64,000 nucleotides of DNA from Nereocystis luetkeana (lineage: Eukaryota > Sar > Phaeophyceae > Laminariales > Laminariaceae). The stretch spans positions 11,255,127-11,319,126 of the forward strand of contig JARUPZ010000003.1 of NCBI GenBank assembly GCA_031213475.1, written 5' to 3'. The notes under the pieces were generated by a model. That model saw nothing but the letters and a program-made list of their open reading frames with translations, had not been told where the DNA came from and ran no database searches. Shown here in pieces: positions 1-10,741 of this stretch (its first letter is position 1; every line of letters begins with the position of its first letter). The position numbers and the translations under genes are program-made.

Positions 1-543
1 CGTCCTACCTCCGCCCCCCCGCCTGCACTCGCCCACTCGCCCACCAACGGACCCGACACCATCGCCCGCCCTGCACCGGCCTTTACCGATTGATATGCCC
101 CCCAAAATAGAGAAATATGCATAACGCCCCCCCAAAATAACTCCAGGCAGCGCTGCTTGCTGCTGGTGTGCGCGCCAGTGCTGCTCCGTTAAGCCGACCG
201 GGGCGCGGTTATGGCAGGGCGGCGAGCACAGCTAAGCATACAGCACAGAAATATGCCTGATGTCATAAGTACATACCTGGTACACAGTGTCCTACGCGCT
301 ACCAGGTATATCTGTATCATCCATCTACACAAACAGAACACCCACAAAAAAACAAGCAAACTTCTGCAAAAACACAAAAGCCAAAAATATTATAAAACCC
401 AATACCCTGTACTATACGCGCTTTGTATCATCTACGCACGATGCAAAAAGCAAACGCACGACTACTACGTAAACAACACACCGAAAAAATGCAGAAAGCA
501 AAAAATACAATAAGATGCGAATACTTCGAGCAAAAGGCAACAA

Positions 544-861
544 CTAGTTGACCAAGATGCAACAAGAATTGCAGCAACCACAAACAAACTTCAAAACGCT
601 TTTCTCTATGCCCACCGTCAGATACCGTATACTACAATCAAGATAACATACACACCCTAGGACGAATTTCCAAGCCGAGTTTCTTCTAGGCAAGGGGGGC
701 AAAAAATGGTGGCCCGTCGAGATATTTCCATAGAAGAATCGCTCGGCGTTTGCACCTTCCCCATTGTCGAGAGAACCAGCTTCGAAATACGTGGGAGTGT
801 AGTCTACCAGGTAGCGTGTAATACGGGAACACAGACGACAACGAACATCGCGGCTTCCCAC
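544..861 (-). CDS. Exon-like ORF, 105 codons, unknown function
   Basis: Open frame present at the same length in all four copies. The nominal first codon at 861 is GTG, and the frame stays open upstream to about 888, where it follows an AG, so an internal exon fits better than a complete gene. The N-terminal half looks protein-like, with CRLC and then DYTPTYF around residues 20-26. A D-x-T-P-x-Y segment occurs in some carbohydrate sulfotransferases, but no PAPS-binding loop or other domain is visible, so I assign no function. The C-terminal part is Cys-rich and less convincing. It could be a chance ORF kept by homogenisation of the array. Confidence 0.2.
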   Translation of the reverse strand: MGSRDVRCRLCSRITRYLVDYTPTYFEAGSLDNGEGANAERFFYGNISTGHHFLPPLPRRNSAWKFVLGCVCYLDCSIRYLTVGIEKSVLKFVCGCCNSCCILVN

Positions 862-2100
862 CCCATATTGATGGGGTAGTGCTCTATTTCATGCATGCAG
901 CTCTCACGAAGCAGGAGGCTTTTCCTACACCCCCAAAGTCATTTCTACAACAACAAACAGCATAACGGAGCAGGGGAGCCGGGGGTAGGGGGAACAGGGG
1001 GAAGGGGTTGAAAGGCAGTCCCCAACAAGCTCAGTCCCGGTCCGGTGAATGAAGCGTCCTACAAGTACAACCACAGCTGTACTGCTGCGCACACCAGCCA
1101 GGAGTTTAGTCCGGCACGGTGCAACGCGTATACAACAGCTGCTGCTGCACTGCTGCTAACACCAGCCAGGAGGAGTTTACTTTAACCGAGCCTATACGTT
1201 CCGGGTGTGATACGATGCTCCCATGTGGCACGCACGGCGTCTGCTAAAACAAGCAGCGCCAGCCTCCAACAGCAGCATCGCAAAAAAGGGGCGGGGGGCC
1301 TCAAATGGTCCCCAGACATGACAGACAACGTTCCCTCCCGGCACGGTGTAGTTAACGCATGTACGGTACGCTAAGCACAACAGCCTGGACTAAAAGGAAC
1401 ACTGTACGATGACTGCCCCAATACCCGACACGCTCCCTCCCTACCTCCCCTAACCCCAACACGCGACATGCTCTCCACCCTGGCACGGTACAAATAATGC
1501 ACCAGTAGATGTAGCGCGCACACCGGCCTGGACGAGAGGCTAGAGAGCACACCTCCCGATCGACCCCTTGCCTGCACCGTCAATGCTACACAGGTGGCTG
1601 GGACCCCTCCCCCCCTGCACAATGTGGGCATAAAATAATCCTTGTGGAGACGTCGAACAATGTAGGACACCAGTATTAACAGTCGTATACCGAATTGAGA
1701 GGTCATCGACACTTTGTGGGGTTCGCTAGATTGTTCTACTTTTCTACAAGGATTTGTTTACGCCTGCATTGTGCAGGGGGGGGGGTGTCTCGGTCACCTG
1801 TGCAATACGTGACGTATCTATGAAACAATCCACCCGAAAGAGCGTGGCGCGCGACTGCCATCCCTCTCCTATTACCCAACAGGTGGACTCAAAATCAACA
1901 TGATGAACCCATGAAATCGACGGCTTCTTACTGTTACGAGTATATACCACCAACACTAATAACTACTACTGTGCTACATAAAGCGACACATCATGATGAC
2001 ACAACTAGACTTACTGGACTTGATAATAGTGCTGCTCACTAGAACCTTGATGATGGCCAAAAGTATAATACCTTAGCTGTACTGCCCTCTACGTTCTACC
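862..2100. other. Non-coding stretch of the unit
   Basis: No credible gene. It contains a G-rich run near 966-1010 whose length differs between copies, two imperfect repeats of a CACCAGCCAGGAG phrase (about 1089 and 1163), and no tRNA- or rRNA-like structure that I can see. Equivalent stretches lie at 20065-21318, 39191-40450 and 60161-61440. Confidence 0.6.
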
Positions 2101-2129
2101 TCCACCTAATATATAAATCCCCCCCAAAT

Positions 2130-3560
2130 ACAAACCATGGCGGGTGAGCCATATCCACAGAGGCCTTTCCATCTCTATAACAACACGCACCAGTACATAC
2201 CCTACTGGCCATGGCCATCCAAACCTTTTAACATAAACAAAATGACGGGCGAGTCAGTCCCCCTCCAGTCCAAAATATCCCCCCCCAAAAAAACACAACG
2301 AGAGCTGTTCTTCCTCTCCAATCCAATGGCCCTCACAAAGATGAAGGGCGAGTAAGTCCCTTCCCAATCCAACGAAAAAACGCGCCTCCTTGCACCCATC
2401 CATGCATCAATTCACCCCCGAGACAGTGCAGACAGCCCGCGGTCAGTCGGCGGGATAACCAACCAAACGTTCCGGCTTTTCCCTTCACTTGTCGGCCTGG
2501 GCTTGGCAAGGAGTGCACGTGGTGTGGGGGACACCTCTATCTACCTTCCCTCCCCAACCAAGCAAACACCACGTGCCAGAGCCATAGCATCTCCTCTCCT
2601 CTCCGACCCTCTCCTCTCGTATCCCGAACCAAACCAAAACTGCACGGGCGAGGAGGCTTTTGGCTCTCTCTTCAAAACGAGAAACAAAACAAAAAACTAC
2701 CCATAATATATGTATTACCAGAGTATCATAGCCACTACTAAGCTAACAAGAGGGTCAGCGCGATGCCCAGATACCGTCGAGGTTGTCTCTTCAAAAAGTG
2801 TGTACGTACACGAATTCGTCGCCTCTCCCTTCCCTCCTATCGGTTCAAAAAAAGACAGCACCGCGGCCGGGAAATTCCCTCCTCGACATCTATCACCTCC
2901 CAAACTCAACGTCGTTTCCAAATCCGAAGCGCTACATACATCGTACTATACAGGCGAGAATCGTATGTAACCTCTCAGAATAAAAAGCAACATGCAAAAC
3001 ACTGAAGACGACGTGAGCGAATCACTTTTCCTCCGCGAACACAAACAAAGTTAAAGCCAGATCCATCCCGCTGCTATATAACTACTGTAGTAATAGCACC
3101 TACCAGTATTCAAAGTCTCAATAAAAGCGGGTACCAAGTGAAGACAAATAGGGATGACGATAAATCCAAGGTACAAATACGCCTCCGAAAGATGCACAGC
3201 AGTAACCGTGGAAGCGTCTGCTGTAGTATTTGCCGTTCTGTCACCCCCTCCCCCCCCAACAAAAGAGCGCGACGGGGGCGAACGCCATTTCCTCTTCAAA
3301 AAGCAAGAAACAAAGCATGGATGCCCCATATCTCACTGAGCGCAGAAAAATATCGGTGAATTGAGGCCAAAAGCGTTAGGGCTCGTCTTTCCTGCCTGGT
3401 GTGCCTACCGACATCGTCATCACCACGACCCTCGCCTAAACATCTGGCGGGGTCAGGCAGACAAAAGGCGTACATACGCATACGAGGTGGCACCTCAGCC
3501 TTCCTTCCCAGATAGGTAAACACCACGGGCGAGTCTCATCCTTCCTCCCAAAAATGAAAA
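2130..3560. other. Non-coding stretch with recurrent GGGCGAG motif
   Basis: The motif (A)CGGGCGAG recurs at irregular spacing, for example near 2245, 2345, 2645 and 3527, usually followed by a pyrimidine-rich segment. This looks like an old, diverged minisatellite. No gene is supported; the short ORFs overlapping here fall in several frames. Confidence 0.35.
3391..3460. repeat. ~70-bp dispersed duplicate, member 1
   Basis: A segment with CCTGCCTGGTGTGCCTACCG, then a GACATCG-type repeat, then CTCGCCTAAACATCTGGCG. It recurs at 3846-3916 with scattered substitutions, so it is an old within-unit duplication present in every copy. Confidence 0.7.
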
Positions 3561-3622
3561 ACGGTACCCTAACAAAAGCAGGACCGGCGAGCAATGTCTC
3601 CCCCAACACAAAACAGTAATGG

Positions 3623-3754
3623 ATCAATCAATCAATCAATCAATCCATACCTCTTCCATCCACCTATCAATCAATCATTCAATCCATCCCCCCACCCATC
3701 CACCCATTCACCCATCCAACATGCAATCCATCGATCCAACCATCCATGCATCAG
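3623..3754. repeat. ATCA/ATCC tetranucleotide microsatellite
   Basis: Runs of ATCA grade into ATCC and CACCC units. Unit number differs slightly between copies. Confidence 0.9.
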
Positions 3755-3845
3755 TCAATAAACCCCCATGATCCCTCTGAAAGCGCAGAGGACGCGAGCC
3801 CGGTGCATTACCGGGGCCGTCGCGTTCGTCTCTAAAAGGTGCCTT

Positions 3846-3916
3846 GCCTGCCTGGTGTGCCTACCGACATCGCCATCGCCACTGCCCTCGCCTAAACATC
3901 TGGCGAGAGCAGGCAC
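3846..3916. repeat. ~70-bp dispersed duplicate, member 2
   Basis: Second member of the pair described at 3391-3460, about 455 bp downstream in the same orientation. Confidence 0.7.
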
Positions 3917-4368
3917 CCAGCCAGCCAGCCAGCCACCTCTCTCCTAGCGCCGCTCCCGAAATAGCGACAGCCGGGGTGTGGCGGACTGGGGTGTAACTGC
4001 ACCACCAACAACATCAGCAACAGCAAACCACCTTAGCCGATCGACTAAATCACTCTCACAATGCACACGGAGGAAGGGGGGGCATCGCGACTACCCATCC
4101 CGTCGAGCGCGTCCGTTCTCCCCCCGAATTGCGTACCTGTTGCCCCTATTTTTCATCATTATTTTTCCCCTCATTTTTTGTTTGTTTCGTTTGTTTATTA
4201 CCATCTCTTCTTTTCCCCGTCGAGCGCGTCCCTTCTCCCCCGAATCGCGTTCCTGTTTCCCCTTTTTCCTTTTCTGTTGTTGTTTGTTCATTTGTTTTTT
4301 TCGTTGGTTTGCCATTTTTTTCCTTTTTTTTCCCCTCATCGGTTTTTATACTTTTTCCCCCATTTATC

Positions 4369-5058
4369 TTTACAAGAGTCGCCCGGCCAGACAAGAAGAA
4401 GGTCGACAACATCGCCGCCACTGCGCGCGATCCATCGCCTCGATCACATCTACACGTGTGCCTACCCACCCCCACCTTTCTCCCCTCACCGTCGTCAGGG
4501 GGTGGGGCGGCGGGAGCAATGAGAGCAACACGAACACCGGAGACATCACTGCGAAACAGGTTTTTCTTTACAAGAGTCGCCCGGCCAGACAAGAAGAAGG
4601 TCGACAACATCGCCGCCACTGCGCGCGATCCATCGCCTCGATCACATCTACACGTGTGCCTACCCACCCCCACCTTTCTCCCCTCACCGTCGTCAGGGGG
4701 TGGGGCGGCGGGAGCAAATAGAGCAACACGAACACCGGAGACATCACTGCGAAACAGGCCTCGCCTTTTCTATATAAGAGCCACCAGGCCAGACAAGAAG
4801 AGGGTCGACAACATCGCCGCCACTGCGCGCGATCCATCGCCTCTATCACATCTACACGTGTGCCTACCCACCCCTACCTTTCTCCCCTCACCGTCGTCAG
4901 GGGGTGGGGCGGCGGGAGCAATGAGAGCAACACGAACACCGGGGAACTCACCACGTAGCAGGTCTCGCGAGGAAAACAAAAGGTCGACCAGACCGCCGCT
5001 ACCGCGTGAGACCCATCGCCTCCATCACGCATATAATTATGTCCACCCCACCCCTACC
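4369..5058. repeat. Nested ~200-bp satellite, three units plus a degenerate fourth
   Basis: Units start at 4369, 4567 and 4771 (spacing 198 and 204 bp) with the phrase TTTACAAGAGTCGCCCGG or its TATATAAGAG variant. A degenerate unit follows from about 4970. A T/C-rich tract (4138-4366) precedes the array. Because 198 and 204 are multiples of three, one forward frame stays open through all three units (4129-5160, 343 codons), giving a ~66-residue repeated peptide. The corresponding frame is broken by indels in copy 2, so I do not call a gene. Confidence 0.92.
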
Positions 5059-5277
5059 CCATCCTCCTTTCCCCCCCCCACTACCCCTCCCACCACATGC
5101 CAAATGACAAAAAAAACACACACACACAGGAGTATCCGGCGGAGGCATCTCTACACGTAGTCCACTGTCATCACCATCGCGGCAGACACCGCCTCCGCCG
5201 TCAATCAACACCGCCACCGCTGCCACTGCAGTCCTAGGCCCTCAGGATGCCGATGAGGCGCACATACCTGGAGCGTG

Positions 5278-5437
5278 GAGTAGGGTGGGGAAGGTTGAGG
5301 TCGGCTGAGGTGAGGTAGGGTGGGGTGAGCTGGGGTGAGCTGAGGTGAGGTGCGGTGGGGTGGGGTGGAGCGGGGTGAGGTTAGGTAGGGTGAGGTGAGC
5401 TGAGGTACGGTGAAGTGAGGTGGAGTGCAGTGGGGTA
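5278..5437. repeat. G-rich GGTGA/GGTGGG minisatellite
   Basis: Near-continuous 5-bp units (GGTGA, GGTGG, GGTAG, GCTGA). The G-runs could in principle support quadruplex structure. Length varies strongly between copies. Confidence 0.9.
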
Positions 5438-6391
5438 TAATAGAACTACATACTTAGATCACAACCCCTGAGCGTGCCCGGTTGGTGCATCCCTGGCCTC
5501 TCAGAGCTCCCACTTCCAAACCGCCTTCTTTCATTACTTGCCGGACCTTTCCTGCAGTTCTTTTTTTTCTCGAGGGATGCATGAACGGGCTTTGTCTGGC
5601 TTCGATTTATGATTTTTGATAGAGTATGTACGAGTTTATAAAGGTCGTTCGGGAGGGAAAGATAATATTCAAGCGGTGCTTATCTTTGCGACCACGCTGA
5701 AATTGAAAGAGGGAGGTGTGCAGTTTGAACACCAACGTTATCGAGCTGGCGAACGACGGCCACGGTGAGCACCGGGCTTCACGCGGGGCGGGCGACGGGG
5801 CTGATTGTGGCAGAGAGTGATAAAAGCTTTACCCGGACCGAATCGGTAGCGAGGTGGTCGCGAGAGGGGCGGGCGGCGTACGAGGCTGAGAGAAGCTCTT
5901 CTGTGCGATTTGTTTTTTTTCTTCTTTTCGACCGGGTGTAAGGTGTTCCAATCAGACAGAACAAATATTACACGAGAGGGAACGGGGATTTTTTTTCCTT
6001 TCCGAGTGTTCGGTTTCATTTTCATTGTTTTTGCTGCTGTGCCGTGCTGTGCTTTCGCTTTCTTCGAACATACAGTACAGACATAGAGCATATCGAAAGA
6101 AGAAAATAAGTACAGACAGTAGTACCCTACCTGGGGTGTATGTACGTACGTACGACATCCGCGACGCGAAGCGCATATGTGGCATCCAAGCTGACGTCGG
6201 AGATGTTTTTCCCTGAAGCATGGCGGCGGGACTCTTGGCATTATCAAGTCGCCGGTTTGCAATTACGATCCTTGAAAACACTAAACTCAATCGTGGACCT
6301 CTGTTCGCTTCGCGTAATTTGATGTACTTTTTTCCTTCCTGAGCGAGCGTAGCGGGTGGCGTAGGCCGCCCGCGGAGCGAAGCGCCTTGTA
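5435..6391. repeat. Module P, first copy in unit (internally shortened)
   Basis: About 0.96 kb that shares its order of landmarks with 16671-17808: a start with TATAGAACTAC-type sequence; GAGCGTGCYCGGTTGGT; a block around GGCCACGGTGAGCACCGGG; GGACCGAATCGGT with GGTCGCGAGAGGGGCGGGC; AAGGTGTTCCAATCA; GTACGTACGTACG; TCCTGAAGCATGGCGGCGGG; and a GC hairpin at the end. Identity is patchy, so this is an old duplication. In copies 1 and 2 about 0.2 kb near 5568 is missing relative to copy 3 and to the second module. No convincing ORF. Confidence 0.8.
6341..6385. repeat. GC hairpin within GAGCGAGCG...GCGAAGCGCC
   Basis: Arms GCGGGTGGC (6352-6360) and GCCGCCCGC (6365-6373) around the 4-nt loop GTAG. 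Units 2 and 3 have the perfect 9-bp arms GCGGGCGGC/GCCGCCCGC (25704-25725, 45102-45123). Flanks read GAGCGAGCGTA on the left and GGAGCGAAGCGCC on the right. Confidence 0.85.
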
Positions 6392-6399
6392 TACAGCTA

Positions 6400-8398
6400 T
6401 GATACTAAATAATAATTTGCCATTTTTGGTGTAATGTTGTCCTATATAAAAAGCGAAAACAACTTTCATCAGTGAGTTGACAAGAAGAGTAACCAGTCAG
6501 TTCCCACGCTGTATTTCGAAACGGGTGGGTACGCTACCCGTATGGTATAATGTTGAGCGAATCAAATCATGTCCCATTTACGGCTTCCTGCGTATATCGT
6601 ATCTCCCCCCAGTGTCTTATACCTGGTATGCACTAAAGAACAAAGGGCTGCTGCTCCACCTACTACCGGTATGACAATAGCAAGCCGTTAGGAAGAGCTG
6701 TCCAAACCCGTACAAAACCGCGTCTTCTGAAAATTGCTCATATCACGAAGAACGAAACACCTTTTCCGCGTGCATCGGTGGTGCAGGGCGGAAGACGTTG
6801 TGTGGGAAAAACAGAACAAAACAAAACATCAAAAGCATCGAGTATCTTCGTTGAGCGTTTTTGCGATATTTGAGGATCCTCGAACAAACACCCCCCGAAT
6901 ATGATAAACGTGCACCTCAGTGCTGGGGAAGCTCGCGGGGTTTGGGCTGTACGGACCCTATGTTCTTGTCTGCTTTTGTTCTTGTGTTCTGCTGTGTTAG
7001 CCTTCATTATTTGTATTCTACATACTCATGCTGATGATCTTCTATCGTATCATACCAGGCATGTTATGGTCTTCTCAGGGTATGTTCTCGTGTGCTTACC
7101 GTATGTTCTTGCGTTCTTGCGATATATGGTACTGGTACATGTTCTTGCGTTATTTCGGTATGTCACTGTGTTCTTACCATGTGTGTTTGTGTGGTGCTAT
7201 CAGCTGGATGCTGTACCGGGTTCTTCTGTACCAGGTATACTCTGTGTTGTGTTTCATGTGCAAGATTGAACGTAGGAAGGAAGTCTGGGATTTGTCTAGC
7301 GGTGTTGAATCTACTGTAAATACGAAAAGTCGAGAGGAGACCAGCAAACCGTTCAGAGCAGGCAGCAACTTCACGCACAAGTTGGGTCGAACGTACGGCA
7401 AAACTCGATTGGGATACGTATATTACAGTGGAAAGGAGCACCCGACAGGATGTAAACAACAGGATCACCGTTTGATAGGATGCTTTTACTGTTGTAGAGT
7501 TGGTGTCGAGTCATCATTTTAACACTTGGGCCGAGAGAACCCTTACCATTGTCAACGTACATACTGTATACGAATAGAAAACGTTATGGGATCATTCGTG
7601 AACAGGCGACAAAGGCACTTAGGGAATTGGTTGGGATAGGAGACAAGGCTTGGTATAAGACATACCGGGGGAGTATGCGCTACCAGTATATCATTTCTGG
7701 CAGGGTGCGAGGGGTAACCAGCAGTAGATTGGCAGCGTCGGGTGTACACGCTCAGGCGACCCAACGAGAAGGGAGAGGGAAGAGTGACACATTTGTGGTT
7801 TGTGGTGTGTGTAGGAGCGAACAGAGAAGGCGAGGAGAGGGTGTCCTCTGGAGCATTGACTCAGAATGCAAAAAAGGCCAGGACAAAATACCAAGTTGTT
7901 GAGATGGGGCAGGGATGTGGGGGTTAAATAGGCCAAGAGCGTATTTCGAGTATATAGGAGGTTACACAGGCTGTGCATTTCTACAGTACACTAGTAGTAC
8001 CTCGTATAAGCAGTGAGGTTGGGTGCAAAGCCAAGGGTCAATATCCAACCAATAACTCCACAATCATGAACACATAAACGTAGCTAGCGTGTGGTGTTGT
8101 CCTGCTATTTTACGTTCGTGGGTCCTTGTGTTCTCTTCTTGTTCTTTCGCTTTAATATCGTAGTGTACTCGTGTATTTTTTTGTGTTTGTCTGCTCTGGT
8201 TGTGTGCGTCGTCATTTCTACCCAACGCCATCAGTACACCCAGTGTCTTCCCTAACTGATCATCCTACCGAGATACCAATGATATGGTCACAAACGGTGA
8301 GACAGAGAAAACCTAAAGACTTGCACCTGAATCGAGGTAGGAGCAGATTTAATGCCAACGCACCGGGTACGAAAACACCACCAGACAAGCCCAAAAAG
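6400..8398. other. Non-coding stretch with weak open frames
   Basis: No gene assigned. Plus-strand frames 7028-7522 and 7549-7902 recur in copies 2 and 3, but their amino-acid differences are mainly replacements. A T-rich TGTTCTTGYG patch recurs around 6960-7180. Copy 3 lacks about 0.23 kb of this stretch near 45690. Copies 2 and 3 have an extra ~90-110 bp near 27235-27350 and 46430-46545. Confidence 0.5.
7174..7236. repeat. 63-bp dispersed duplicate, member 1
   Basis: The segment starting TTACCATGTGTGTTTGTG and ending GTACCAGGT is nearly identical to 8505-8567. Both precede different DNA. Confidence 0.85.
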
Positions 8399-8475
8399 AG
8401 GTAGGGTGGGGTGGGGTGAGGTGAGGTAGGGTGGGGTGAGGTGAGGTAGGGTGGAGCGGGGTGAGGTCAGATAGA
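8399..8475. repeat. Second G-rich GGTGA minisatellite
   Basis: Same 5-bp family as 5278-5437, located about 3 kb downstream in the unit. Confidence 0.88.
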
Positions 8476-8504
8476 GTGAGTTATTTCTATATGTCATTGA
8501 GTTA

Positions 8505-8567
8505 TTACCATGTGTGTTTGTGTGGTGCTATCAGCTGGATGCTGTACCGCGTTCTTCTGTACCAGGT
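8505..8567. repeat. 63-bp dispersed duplicate, member 2
   Basis: Second member of the 63-bp pair, directly upstream of the GGGTC/GACCC palindrome region. Confidence 0.85.
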
Positions 8568-8568
8568 G

Positions 8569-8688
8569 GCGGGTCGGGTCGGATCAGGTCAGGAGGTTTT
8601 GAAATCTCGCGGGTCGGGTCGGGTCAGCGGTCGGGTCGGGTCGGCCGACTCGACCCGATCCGACCCGTGAGGTTTGACCTGACCCGTC
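8569..8688. repeat. GGGTC/GACCC palindromic region
   Basis: Runs of CGGGTCGGGTC are followed by their complement CGACCCGA(C/T)CCG around a GTCGGCCGAC centre near 8645, giving a strong GC-rich fold-back. Length differs between units (28068-28170 and 47260-47368 are counterparts). Confidence 0.8.
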
Positions 8689-8727
8689 AAAAGCCCAGAC
8701 AATTACATGAGAGGGTATGGAGATTGT

Positions 8728-9496
8728 TCCCTATGCTATGCGGTTTGATTTTTGAGCTTCAGATTTTGACCCGGTCGCTTTTTCAGATGTGAACTTGGCA
8801 AATCAAAAGTAGTCTCCTATGCGGAAAAATAAAAGCCAGATTTATTGTGCGTGCAGAAATTTGGGCAAACGCCGAGACCAACAGCTGTTGTTGTGGTCTG
8901 GCGCCGCGAAGAGGCGCGCTAATTGTTGCGCTGCACTGCGCGTAGGACCCAAGCGTCCGAGCCAAGGCTGACTGCCTCTGGTCTGGCGGCGAAGAGACGT
9001 GGGGAGTGCGCCAGAGCCAGCCTGTCTTAGTATTTAGTGTTTCACAATGTGATTGTGACTGCTGCTGCTGCTGCTGTACAGCAGTGTAGTCTACGAGTAC
9101 GTATCCACAGGGAGAGGTGCGCGCCGAGTGCACTTCTCTTGGTCTCTAGGCCCGAGCCCGCGCCAGCCGACTGTAGTCTGGCCACGGAGAGACGCGCCGC
9201 CCGCCGACCGCGCGTCGGGCGCGAAGCAACGTCGCCATACAGCTGTGTCACCATCCAACTCATCGACTCATCGATCGTTCTGCTGTTGTTTGCTGTCGCG
9301 GATAACATCTTGAATTTAGACAGCATGCCATTTATCGATTTGAAAATCTGATGACCCAAAATACGACGACTTGGGTCATCTGATTATCAAAATCGTTTTT
9401 TTTCGTTCGGATTTTGCATATTTGGACTGCATCATCATGGGAATTCATTTTTGAGATCGAAAAAATACAAATCTGACGCTCAAAATCGAACCGCAT
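8728..9496. mobile_element. TIR element A, right end truncated
   Basis: The left end has CCTATG...CGGTTTGATTTTTGAGC. The right side reads CTCAAAATCGAACCGCAT, the inverted complement of the start, but stops at CAT and continues into unrelated GGAGCTCTTGGC. In unit 3 the same element has its full right end (…CCGCATAGGA). The interior is GC-rich with CAG/CTG runs and an inverted TGACCCAA/TTGGGTCA pair. No transposase is visible, so it is a MITE-like non-autonomous element at best. Confidence 0.65.
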
Positions 9497-9846
9497 GGAG
9501 CTCTTGGCATTTGCAAGCCGCCTCTTTGCTCCCGATCGTTTGGACGATATTTTGCGTTCGTTCCATTCTTCCTCGTGAGCGAGCGCAGCGGAATCATCGC
9601 AAATGAAAGGCGAACGTGATTGGTACGAAAACAGAAAGTTGTACCAGAGGACATAACAGTCAAGCCAGAGAACCCAAATACGCAGGGAACTTAGCTGGGA
9701 CTTGTGGCAAAACAGAGAGAGGGAGCAAAACGAGATATCTTGGGGGAGAGGCAGGCTACGTGCCGGAATAGGATCTGCAACAACAGCAGCAGTAGAGGAG
9801 TACGTAGAGGATCTACTGCTGTTGGTACAGCAGTCCGAACCTGTTT

Positions 9847-9921
9847 AGGAGTGCAGTCCCGTTTGGGGGACAAACCATTCAAATGCTAAGTAATTTGTCC
9901 CCAAAACGGGACTGCACTCCT
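9847..9921. repeat. Inverted repeat, 28-bp arms, 19-bp loop
   Basis: Arms at 9847-9874 and 9894-9921 are complementary with one mismatch; each contains GGAGTGCAGTCCCGTTT or its complement. A related GGACTGCACTCCCGTTTCGA lies alone near 16010. Counterparts at 29367-29440 and 53683-53757. Function unknown; it could be the tips of a very short fold-back element. Confidence 0.85.
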
Positions 9922-9960
9922 ATTCCAGGGTTAACAAACAGGAGTAATGCTGTATACCAG

Positions 9961-10089
9961 GTATTCGGAATTGTATCTGTGGTAGACCGTGTTCTGCCCG
10001 ACATGTGCGAGGCGGTTCAAACCAACGTGATTGTCGCAAGCAAACCCACACCCGAACGAGAAAAGTATCCGCCCTACGTACCCACCTGA
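9961..10089 (+). CDS. Exon-like terminal ORF, unknown protein
   Basis: After an AG at 9959-9960 a frame runs to TGA at 10087-10089, with an AATAAA at 10165-10170. The last ~27 codons (peptide ending KYPPYVPT) are unchanged in copies 1-3, whereas the first part varies. Copy 2 has TTA in place of the stop, extending the frame. The peptide is not one I recognise. It would read as a 3' terminal exon of a small gene, or by chance. Confidence 0.22.
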   Translation, partial: VFGIVSVVDRVLPDMCEAVQTNVIVASKPTPEREKYPPYVPT

Positions 10090-10741
10090 GAGTCAGGCAA
10101 AGGGCAGAAGCCCTACCTGCACTATGCCCCGCCCCCGCCCCCCACCGCGTGTCCCTAGATAAACAATAAATCACCCACCTATGAATAGTCATAGTCTCCA
10201 TTGTTGTGGCGACTGCAGGACTCCGCACCTAACGGCGGCTTCGGTGGGGGCTTCGGCAGGGCAAGGCTTCTTCACCTTCGCCTTCGTCTCCAATCCCTTC
10301 CACACTCTATGACCCTTGACGCCACCTGCCTTGCGGGGTGGGTGCCACCGCCGCGGCCCCCCACCCCTGTCCCCGCCCCCACCCCCACGTGCGCTGTGGT
10401 GTTTTGTGCGCTGTGTGCACAGGACTCTTGTGGACACAGGATCCAAAATTGTTTTTTACACGTATAGATATGGAGGCTTTATTCCGTCGGGCGAAAAATG
10501 AAAACCAAACGTTGCAAAGGCACCTGTTTTTCAGCGTGTGTGCTGCTAGTTGCTGCTGTGGTATCTCTCTAGCTGGCTGACACGCCTCGCAATTCCCATG
10601 GGTGGGAGATGCTGAAGACGTTGTTGGAGCAAAATAATCGGTATAGGAGCATGTGCTGAGATCGGGGAGCATCATTCCACACAGTATCCCTCCGTCGTCG
10701 GGCGAAAGTCCTATCATGAGAAGACAGCAGCAGCGTACACC

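Noticed and set aside
3600-3760. CRISPR-like direct repeats
   Set aside because: These are tetranucleotide microsatellite units with no repeat-spacer pattern, and the DNA is eukaryotic.
4129-5160. 343-codon ORF over the nested ~200-bp satellite
   Set aside because: The open frame results from spacing divisible by three; frames differ and break in units 2 and 3 through indels, and the sequence is low complexity with no domain.
5738-6262. 174-codon minus-strand ORF in module P
   Set aside because: Composition follows GC-rich repeats, and the paralogous module has no matching ORF.
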